NCBI RefSeq assembly: GCF_009687885.1
Contig: NZ_BLAF01000094.1
Span: 1 to 32,083 of the forward strand
Source of the DNA: Acrocarpospora pleiomorpha
GTDB taxonomy: Bacteria > Actinomycetota > Actinomycetes > Streptosporangiales > Streptosporangiaceae
Length of the DNA: 32,083 nucleotides
Reading direction: 5' to 3'
Shown here piece after piece: positions 23,680-29,531 of this stretch; the first letter of the stretch is position 1, and every line of letters starts with the position of its first letter. A program made the position numbers and the translations under genes. Below the pieces are notes generated by a model, which searched no databases, was not told the DNA's origin, and was given only the letters and a program-made list of their open reading frames with translations.

Positions 23680-25716
23680 GTGTCAAAAGTGACGGATTTT
23701 ACCAAGCGCCTGCTGGTCGGGCGCGCATTGAGGAGCACCGAGCTGCACGGGCAGCTGCTCCCCAAGCGCATCGCGCTGCCCGTCTTCGCCAGTGACGCGC
23801 TCTCCTCCGTCGCGTACGCCCCGCAGGAGATTTTGGTCATCCTCTCCATCGCGGGCGTGGCCGCCTACCATTTCAGCCCGTGGGTGGCGCTGGCCGTGGT
23901 GGTCATCATGCTCACCGTGGTCGCGTCGTACCGGCAGAATGTGCACGCCTACCCGAGCGGGGGCGGCGACTACGAGGTGGCCACCAAGAACCTGGGGCAC
24001 AACGCGGGTCTCACGGTGGCCAGCGCGCTGCTGGTCGACTACGTGCTGACGGTGGCCGTCTCGGTGGCCAACGGTGTCGACTACGTGGGCGCGACCATCC
24101 CGTTCGTGGGCGAGAACAAACCCGGGGTGGCCGTCACCATCGTGGTCGTGCTGACCATGATGAACCTGCGCGGGATCCGCGAGTCGGGAATCGCCTTCGC
24201 CATCCCGACCTATACGTTCATGGCGGCCGTCATCTTCATGATCGGCTGGGGTCTGGTCCGGATGTTCGTGCTCGGGCAGGACCTGCACGCGCCCACCGAG
24301 GGGTTCGACGTTGTCCCGGAACAGGTGGACCTGGCCGGATTCGCCATGGTCTTCCTGGTGCTGCGGGCCTTCGCGTCCGGTTGCGCGGCGCTGACCGGGG
24401 TGGAGGCGATCAGCAACGGGGTGCCCGCGTTCCGCAAGCCGAAGAGCAAGAACGCCGCCACCACGCTGCTCCTGATGGGCCTGGTCGCCGTCACCATGTT
24501 CAGCGGCATCATCTTCCTCGGTCTCAAGTCCGGGGTGACGGTCGCCGACCCGGCCCACGTCGCGAGCGGCCTGCTCGGCCCCGACGGCGAACCGGTCGGG
24601 ACGTCCTACTACCAGGAGCCGATCATCTCGCAGGTCGCCTCCGCCGTCTTCGGCTCCGGCTCCCTGCTGTTCGTGGTGATCTCCGCGGTCACCGCGCTGA
24701 TCCTGTTCCTGGCCGCCAACACCGCGTTCAACGGCTTCCCCGTGCTCGGCTCCATCCTCGCCCAGGACCGCTACCTGCCCCGCCAGCTGCACACCCGGGG
24801 GGACCGGCTGGCCTTCAGCAACGGCATCGTCATCCTGGCGACCGCCGCCTGCCTGCTCATCTGGGCCTTCGAGGCGGACGTGAGCCGCCTGCTCAACCTG
24901 TACATCGTGGGCGTGTTCGTCTCATTCACGCTCAGCCAGATCGGGATGGTCCGGCACTGGACGCGGCTGCTGCGCACCGAGACCGACGGCAAGACGCGGC
25001 TGCACATGATGCGGTCGCGGGTGATCAACGGCTTCGGCGGCGTGATGACCGGTCTGGTGCTGGTCGTGGTGCTGGTCACGAAGTTCACCCACGGCGCGTT
25101 CATCGTCTGCATCGCGATGCCGGTGCTGTTCCTGATGATGAAGGCTATCCGGCACCATTACGACGCGGTGGCCGCGGAGCTGGCCGCGCCGGAGGGCGAC
25201 CTGGACACCTCCATGCTGCCCGCGCGCAACCATGCCATCGTGCTGGTCTCCAAGGTGCACAAACCCACCCTGCGGGCGCTGGCGTACGCGCGGGCCACCC
25301 GGCCGTCCACGCTGGAGGCGGTCAGCGTGGGCGTGGATCATGAGGAGTCGGCCCGGTTGCGGGAGGAGTGGGACCGGCGCGCGATTCCGGTGCCGTTGAA
25401 GATCCTGGACTCGCCGTACCGGGAGATCACGCGGCCGATCCTGGACTATGTGCGGTCGCTGCGCCGGCGGTCGCCGCGGGACGTGGTGACGGTTTACATT
25501 CCCGAGTACGTGGTCGGGCGCTGGTGGGAGCATCTGCTGCACAACCAGAGCGCGCTGCGGCTCAAGGGGCGGCTGTTGTTCAAGCCCGGGGTGATGGTGA
25601 CGAGCGTGCCGTGGCAGCTGGAGTCCGCCGACCGGTTGACGGGGCGGCCCGAGCCGTCCGCGCCGGGGCAGGTGCGCAGGCCGTACGGGCGTGACGACAC
25701 TCAGCTCAAGGCATGA
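23680..25716 (+). CDS. APC-superfamily permease, KimA-like potassium importer
   Basis: The product has 678 residues: about 12 membrane helices (30-470) and a cytoplasmic C-terminal domain (about 510-678) with a universal-stress-protein-like pattern (AIVLVSKVHKPTLRALAYA). It resembles Bacillus subtilis KimA (YdaO) strongly, including SDALSSVAYAPQEIL, SYRQNVHAYPSGGG and LLVDYVLTVAVS. The K+-site residues I recall from KimA (Asp36, Tyr43, Asp117, Tyr118, Thr121) correspond here to Asp39, Tyr46, Asp120, Tyr121 and Thr124. High-affinity H+/K+ symport is therefore likely. The divergent ceoB/ceoC pair supports a potassium role. The GTG at 23680 has a -10 box 7 nt upstream; an in-frame GTG at 23689 is an alternative. 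The RNA methyltransferase gene follows after 7 nt. Confidence 0.88.
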   Translation: MSKVTDFTKRLLVGRALRSTELHGQLLPKRIALPVFASDALSSVAYAPQEILVILSIAGVAAYHFSPWVALAVVVIMLTVVASYRQNVHAYPSGGGDYEVATKNLGHNAGLTVASALLVDYVLTVAVSVANGVDYVGATIPFVGENKPGVAVTIVVVLTMMNLRGIRESGIAFAIPTYTFMAAVIFMIGWGLVRMFVLGQDLHAPTEGFDVVPEQVDLAGFAMVFLVLRAFASGCAALTGVEAISNGVPAFRKPKSKNAATTLLLMGLVAVTMFSGIIFLGLKSGVTVADPAHVASGLLGPDGEPVGTSYYQEPIISQVASAVFGSGSLLFVVISAVTALILFLAANTAFNGFPVLGSILAQDRYLPRQLHTRGDRLAFSNGIVILATAACLLIWAFEADVSRLLNLYIVGVFVSFTLSQIGMVRHWTRLLRTETDGKTRLHMMRSRVINGFGGVMTGLVLVVVLVTKFTHGAFIVCIAMPVLFLMMKAIRHHYDAVAAELAAPEGDLDTSMLPARNHAIVLVSKVHKPTLRALAYARATRPSTLEAVSVGVDHEESARLREEWDRRAIPVPLKILDSPYREITRPILDYVRSLRRRSPRDVVTVYIPEYVVGRWWEHLLHNQSALRLKGRLLFKPGVMVTSVPWQLESADRLTGRPEPSAPGQVRRPYGRDDTQLKA

Positions 25717-25723
25717 TGGAGGG

Positions 25724-26962
25724 ATGCTCGAACTGACGGTTGGCGCGGTGGCCAATGGTGGATGGTGTGTGGCCAGGCACGAGGGACGGGTGGTGTTCGT
25801 CCGGCATGCGCTGCCGGGGGAGCGGGTCCTGGCCCGGGTCACCGAGGAGACCACCCGGTTCCTGCGCGCCGACGCGGTCGAGATCCTGGAAGCCTCTCCT
25901 GACCGGGTCACGCCGCCCTGCCCGTTCAGTGGTCCCGGCCGTTGCGGCGGCTGCGACTGGCAGCACGCCTCGCTGGCCGCGCAGCGCCGCCTGAAGGCCG
26001 ACGTCGTCGCCGAGCAGCTGCAGCGGCTGGCCGGGATCACCCGCGAGGTGGTCGTGGAGGAGGTGCCCGGCACGCCCGACGGCCTCGGCTGGCGCACCCG
26101 CGTGCAGTTCGCCGCCGACCGCGACGGCCGCCTCGGCCTGCGCCGCCACCGCTCGCACGAGATCGAGCGCATCGACGCCTGCCTGATCGCCCATCCCGCC
26201 ATCGAGGACCTGCGCGTCTCAACCGAAGGCTGGCGCGGCGCCGCCACGGTCGAGTTCATCGCCGCCACCGGTGGCGACCGCGCGGTCGTCGTCACCCCCA
26301 AACCCCACCGCGACGTCCGTATCCCCGACGTGGACGCCTCGATCATGCTGGACGAGGGCCGTCGCGGCACCCGCGTGCTCCAGGGCAAGGGCACCCTGAC
26401 CGAGCACGTCGCCGGCCGCGACTACCGGGTTTCCGCCAGCGGCTTCTGGCAGGTCCACCCGGCCGCCGCGACCACCCTGCAGAACGCCGTCCTCGACTTC
26501 GCTCAGCCCAAACCCGGCGAATGGGCACTGGACCTCTACTGCGGCGTCGGCCTGTTCGCCGCCGCCCTGGCCGAAGCCGTCGGCCCCTCCGGCGCCGTCC
26601 TCGGCATCGAATCCGAACCCCCCGCCGTCCAGGACGCCCGCCACAACCTCCGCGACCTCCCGCAGGCCCAGACCGAACGCGGCAAGGTCGAGGAGGCCCT
26701 CGACCGCCTCGACATCCAGCAGGCCGACCTCGTCGTCTGCGACCCACCCCGCTCCGGTCTCGGCCGCCCGGTCGTGACCCGCATCGCCGCTCTGACCCCC
26801 AGCAGGATCGTGTACGTCTCCTGCGACCCGGCCACCTTGTCCCGCGACCTCAACTGGTTCGCCGAACTCGGTTACGACCTGGCCGAACTCCGCGCTTTTG
26901 ATCAATATCCGATGACCCACCACGTGGAGTGCGTGGCGCTGCTCGTCGGGCGCCCGACCTAG
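25724..26962 (+). CDS. TrmA/RlmD-family RNA (uracil-5)-methyltransferase
   Basis: The product has 412 residues. An N-terminal TRAM domain (about 1-55) is followed by a [4Fe-4S] cluster motif (Cys66, Cys74, Cys77 and Cys153), then the SAM-binding Rossmann domain with DLYCGVG (270-276) and DPPRSG (340-345). The catalytic nucleophile is Cys367 in YVSCDPA and the general base is Glu402 in HVECVAL. It methylates C5 of a uridine in rRNA (m5U1939-like) or tRNA (m5U54); the exact site cannot be told. I chose the ATG at 25724 (GGAGGG close upstream); an in-frame GTG at 25691 inside the permease gene is possible. The 7-nt gap shows co-transcription with the KimA-like gene, as in M. tuberculosis (Rv2690c-Rv2689c, from memory). 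Confidence 0.93.
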   Translation: MLELTVGAVANGGWCVARHEGRVVFVRHALPGERVLARVTEETTRFLRADAVEILEASPDRVTPPCPFSGPGRCGGCDWQHASLAAQRRLKADVVAEQLQRLAGITREVVVEEVPGTPDGLGWRTRVQFAADRDGRLGLRRHRSHEIERIDACLIAHPAIEDLRVSTEGWRGAATVEFIAATGGDRAVVVTPKPHRDVRIPDVDASIMLDEGRRGTRVLQGKGTLTEHVAGRDYRVSASGFWQVHPAAATTLQNAVLDFAQPKPGEWALDLYCGVGLFAAALAEAVGPSGAVLGIESEPPAVQDARHNLRDLPQAQTERGKVEEALDRLDIQQADLVVCDPPRSGLGRPVVTRIAALTPSRIVYVSCDPATLSRDLNWFAELGYDLAELRAFDQYPMTHHVECVALLVGRPT

Positions 26963-26990
26963 ATCACGGAAATGGAACGGAATGTCACGC

Positions 26991-27007
26991 CCTCCTTTCA
27001 GAGGAGG
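26991..27007 (+). promoter_or_regulatory. Hairpin able to hide the ribosome binding site of the 58-residue gene
   Basis: CCTCCTTTCAGAGGAGG folds into a 6-bp perfect stem (CCTCCT/AGAGGAGG side paired as CCTCCT with AGGAGG-type bases, plus one T-G pair) with a 3-nt loop. Its right arm GAGGAGG is the ribosome binding site 5-6 nt before the ATG at 27013. Folding would block initiation, so opening by ribosomes, a protein or temperature could control translation. Confidence 0.45.
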
Positions 27008-27012
27008 ACGTC

Positions 27013-27189
27013 ATGGGGACAGAAAAAGAGATCGATACGTGGGACAAGATTGTCTACTTGTTCAAGGGGATCTTCCTGCTGGGCGTCTCGTCGTATGGGA
27101 TGTCGAGTTCGGCCGACCTTATCGAGCTGATCGAGGGCGATTCGGGGGCGCGATCGCACGGCGAGGAGGAGGGTGTGTCCAGCGAATAG
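27013..27189 (+). CDS. Small hypothetical protein, 58 residues, possible membrane segment
   Basis: The protein begins MGTEKEIDTWDKIVYLF. A hydrophobic stretch (IVYLFKGIFLLGVSSYGMS, about residues 13-31) could be one short membrane helix or an amphipathic helix, followed by an acidic tail rich in Glu and Ser. A strong ribosome binding site (GAGGAGG) supports translation, but it is embedded in a hairpin. The gene lies 50 bp after the methyltransferase stop, in the same direction, and marks the end of the dense core region. I do not recognise the family and there is no functional evidence. The open frame extends upstream to 26929, inside the methyltransferase gene; that part is not coding for this protein. 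Confidence 0.6.
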   Translation: MGTEKEIDTWDKIVYLFKGIFLLGVSSYGMSSSADLIELIEGDSGARSHGEEEGVSSE

Positions 27190-27612
27190 GGGATTCGGTG
27201 GCACCCGCTGCTGGCTGACTTCGCACGCAGTTCTTTTCGCGTGGACGCCGGGGACTCCTGGTGCGGCCAGGACCGGACCCGACGACCATCCGGCTGTGAA
27301 GCCGGGTCAGGCGGCCATCGGGCGCAACAACAGCCCGCAGGTTGACCCGATCAGTCGATGAGCGACTGCAGCCGAAAGCCAAGCGCATAGGCGCTGAGCG
27401 GGCTCTCGCGCGTGGTTGCTGGCGGCCACGAAAGAAGGCTCTGATCCACATTTCGGGATCTTGTTACGGTCTCGTGCCTGATTCCGAGATCATGGCCTGC
27501 GTGCGATCTTGATGTGCGGAAGCTACTGGCCCACCTCGACAACGGCATGTCCGTTGACCGTGGTCGCACTGGTGAGTGACGCGAGCGGCAGCCCCGGATC
27601 TGCCATGCTGGT
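27190..27612. other. 423-bp stretch without a convincing gene
   Basis: Short frames are open on both strands (plus 27173-27361, minus 27351-27569 and part of 27119-27451) but none has a ribosome binding site with consistent codon use. The part around 27440-27570 is less GC-rich than the core and reads like decayed coding DNA (for example DLDVRKLLAHLDNGMSVDRG in one plus frame, then a stop), with no recognisable family. No tRNA, hairpin terminator or insertion-sequence end was found. Confidence 0.5.
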
Positions 27613-28080
27613 CTAGCGCAATGGGGCTGATGGCTTGTCGTTTCCCTGTCGCCGCAGGGGGGCCAGCCGAGGGCGCGTGCGGGGGCGCCCTGGGACTCGA
27701 GCTTCGGGCAGGCTACCGGCGTGTACCGCCAGGTGGCGGAATCGGCCCACCGCTTCGGCCACCCAGAATTGAGGGCCGAGACGGTGGACGATCAATGCCT
27801 GGGGACTCCGCAGCCACCGGACCACCTCCAGGCGTACATCTCCAGGGTGAAGGCCCCACACCCAAGTAGTGCGCGACAAGCGAGCCCAGTTGCCCCGGCG
27901 AGCGCGCCGGCGATGTCCCATCATCGCGATGGTCGCCGCGCGACGCTGAGCCGCCTCATCCAGGTCGGTGATTCTGATCCTGTCGGGTCGCAGAGCGGGC
28001 CCATCGCCGATACGCAGGAGGCCTGAGGGCAACGACTCGACGAAGAACCGCCATCCTGACATTGTGACCTCGGTGCGCAT
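27613..28080 (-). CDS. Hypothetical protein, 155 residues
   Basis: The frame runs from the ATG at 28080 to a TAG at 27613. Third positions are mostly G or C, and an AAAGG lies about 7 nt upstream, so it may be a real gene. The N-terminal part (SGWRFFVESLPSGLLRIGDGPALRPDRIRITDLDEAAQRRAATIAMM) looks folded; the C-terminal third is Arg/Pro-rich and looks less natural, so the frame may be the surviving front of a longer, damaged gene. There are no cysteines, signal peptide or membrane helix. It lies 11 bp downstream of the frameshifted relic and in the same direction. I do not recognise the family. Confidence 0.42.
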   Translation of the reverse strand: MRTEVTMSGWRFFVESLPSGLLRIGDGPALRPDRIRITDLDEAAQRRAATIAMMGHRRRARRGNWARLSRTTWVWGLHPGDVRLEVVRWLRSPQALIVHRLGPQFWVAEAVGRFRHLAVHAGSLPEARVPGRPRTRPRLAPLRRQGNDKPSAPLR

Positions 28081-28091
28081 CGCTCGGCCTT

Positions 28092-28660
28092 TCAGCAGGG
28101 GATCCCCTTGGTCCTGTCGGTGGTGCTCGCCGACAACACTTCACTGCTATGGACTTCATGGTAGGAGGCGATCCGGTAGTCGTAGGTGCCCTCATCGGAA
28201 CAGTCAGCGGCCAGGTCGCTGGTGACTTCGCTCTGCCGGGTGCGGCGTTCGCTGCTGCTGTCGGCCCCATCCCAGCCATACCAGCGCGACCGTGTTGTCG
28301 GCGACGCTGCAAAACTGGCTCTGGCACGATTGGTCCGCCGTTGACACGCGTCAGGGTCGACGACACGTAGATCTCCGGGACGCTGCTCGCACGAGCGGTG
28401 CTGGCGTATCCGAACACAGCGCCTATCCCGCCCTTGTACGGCGCTTGGGCGTAGCCCCAGCATCCGTTGGGCAGAGCAGCGGGGTGCCATTCCTCGATTT
28501 CGGCTCCAGCGGCACTTTGCTGGGAAGATCGTCGATGGACGGATCCAGCGCCCCGCTGCTGGTCAGCCCGCTTGGGTTAGCAAAGGCGGGTGTGGCGGAG
28601 ATCGCGTGCAAGGGGAGGAAGGGCCCGCCGATACGGTCAAGTAGCGTTGGGATATTCCTG
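28092..28660 (-). pseudogene. Frameshifted relic of a secreted protein gene
   Basis: Read on the minus strand, protein-like sequence changes frame at least three times. About 28640-28497 gives a signal-peptide-like end (PLHAISATPAFA) followed by SGALDPSIDDLPSKVPLEP. About 28495-28325 gives EEWHPAALPNGCWGYAQAPY, then VFGYASTARASSVPEIYVSS and TRVNGGPIVPEP. About 28326-28270 gives CQSQFCSVADNTVALVW. About 28262-28092 gives SEVTSDLAADCSDEGTYDYR and IASYHEV before a TGA. The pieces are non-overlapping, in order, and rich in paired cysteines and Tyr/Trp, as in an exported beta-rich protein. No single frame covers the gene and no start codon is certain. The family is unknown. Sequencing errors could mimic decay, but three in 550 bp would be unusual here. 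Confidence 0.5.
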
Positions 28661-28689
28661 GTCCTGGCGTTCCAGGATGGTGCGGGACA

Positions 28690-29079
28690 ATGGGGGGCAT
28701 GGACGCGCACGAGCGAATGTGGGATCACGTCGATCGGGCTGCCGGGGGCCGGCGCTGGGGGCGGGAAGCCGAAGGGGTCCGCGAGGACCGTTTTCGGCGA
28801 ATCGCGGCGGAGAGCGCCGTCCGGCGCGCTCCGCTGACGCGGCGGGAGGACGAGCGGGTCGTGCATGCCATCGACGATCTCGACCTCGATCAGATGACCA
28901 TGCACTTGCCGACGATAGTGGGGGAAGCGCGGGAACACGGCGCGATCACCTTTGTCCGCGACGACCAGGGTGAGCGCGTGGCCGCACTGGTCCCCGTCGA
29001 GGTGGCGGAATACATCCTCCGGCTACGCGCCGAGGCGGAGGCCACCGAGTTGATCACAACCAAGCCTTCACAGAGCTAA
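28690..29079 (+). CDS. Phd/YefM-like antitoxin-type protein without adjacent toxin
   Basis: The product has 129 residues. The N-terminal half (1-60) is very charged, rich in Arg and Glu, and probably helical. The C-terminal half has the look of the Phd/YefM antitoxin fold: a helix (LPTIVGEAREHGA), a beta strand (ITFVRDDQGERVAALVPVEVAEYIL, like the RHGRPVAVLVPVEDAE type), then a helix. Such proteins bind DNA as dimers and neutralise a toxin. No toxin ORF follows: the next 450 bp are non-coding. It could be an orphan antitoxin, a regulator, or part of a damaged pair. Starts at 28690 or 28699 are possible (a G-run precedes the second). The family call is tentative. Confidence 0.55.
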   Translation: MGGMDAHERMWDHVDRAAGGRRWGREAEGVREDRFRRIAAESAVRRAPLTRREDERVVHAIDDLDLDQMTMHLPTIVGEAREHGAITFVRDDQGERVAALVPVEVAEYILRLRAEAEATELITTKPSQS

Positions 29080-29133
29080 TCCGCCCGCAGGCTACCGCCC
29101 CGCGACAGCGATCACCCTCTCTGTCTAACCTGA

Positions 29134-29185
29134 GTGAGACCAGGGGATGGTCACGGAGGCACCAGTCGCTCCGTGGTTCTCTCAC
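29134..29185 (+). other. Two-part hairpin, possible terminator or small structured RNA
   Basis: GTGAGA (29134-29139) pairs with TCTCAC (29180-29185), and nested inside CACGGAG (29152-29158) pairs with CTCCGTG (29169-29175) around a 10-nt loop. No T-tract follows. It starts 55 bp after the antitoxin-like stop, so it may end that transcript; a small RNA or processing signal is also possible. Confidence 0.35.
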
Positions 29186-29435
29186 CCACCCTCCCTTACT
29201 TGCTTCCGGGCTCTGCCCTGCCTCTGCCCGTTCCCCGTGGCTTCGCTCGGAACCGCACTCTCCGCTGGACCGGTGGTCCCCACCCAGTCCTCTGATTCCC
29301 TCGGTCTCCGCCCGACCCCGTCATCCCCGCGGTCGCTCGAATGAAGCGAGCCGAGGCCCTGTTCTTCGCGGGTTGAGGATCGGACGGTTGGTGTGCTGGT
29401 GGTAGGTAGATCTTTTCGCGGGGCGTGTGACCTGC

Positions 29436-29471
29436 GGTTTTGTCGTGGATCAAGGCCAGGTTTTGTCGTGG
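29436..29471. repeat. Paired 13-bp direct repeats upstream of the HNH gene
   Basis: GGTTTTGTCGTGG occurs at 29436-29448 and 29459-29471, identical, with 10 bp between (23 bp start to start, about two helical turns). They sit 60-96 bp before the HNH start, so they may be a protein binding site or a small duplication. Confidence 0.5.
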
Positions 29472-29531
29472 CTGCCAGATAGCGTGAGAGCAGTTGTTCG
29501 GATCCGCTGGAGCGAAAGGAGGGCGTCTTCC

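Larger units (their letters stand above)
29080..29531. other. 452-bp non-coding stretch before the HNH gene
   Basis: No frame with good codon use was found. The stretch holds a two-part hairpin (29134-29185), a pyrimidine-rich tract (about 29176-29240), a pair of perfect 13-bp direct repeats (29436-29471) and the strong ribosome binding site AAAGGAGG of the HNH gene (about 29516-29523). The HNH promoter should lie in its right half; a TAGCGT at about 29479 is a possible -10. Confidence 0.5.

Noticed and set aside
27190..27612. Insertion-sequence or transposase remnant
   Set aside because: Short coding-like pieces are present but no terminal inverted repeats, target duplication or transposase motif could be read.
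28423..28938. 171-codon minus-strand frame as an intact gene
   Set aside because: Its left half is antisense to the antitoxin-like gene and its right half is only one piece of the frameshifted relic; the protein-like signal leaves this frame at about 28497.
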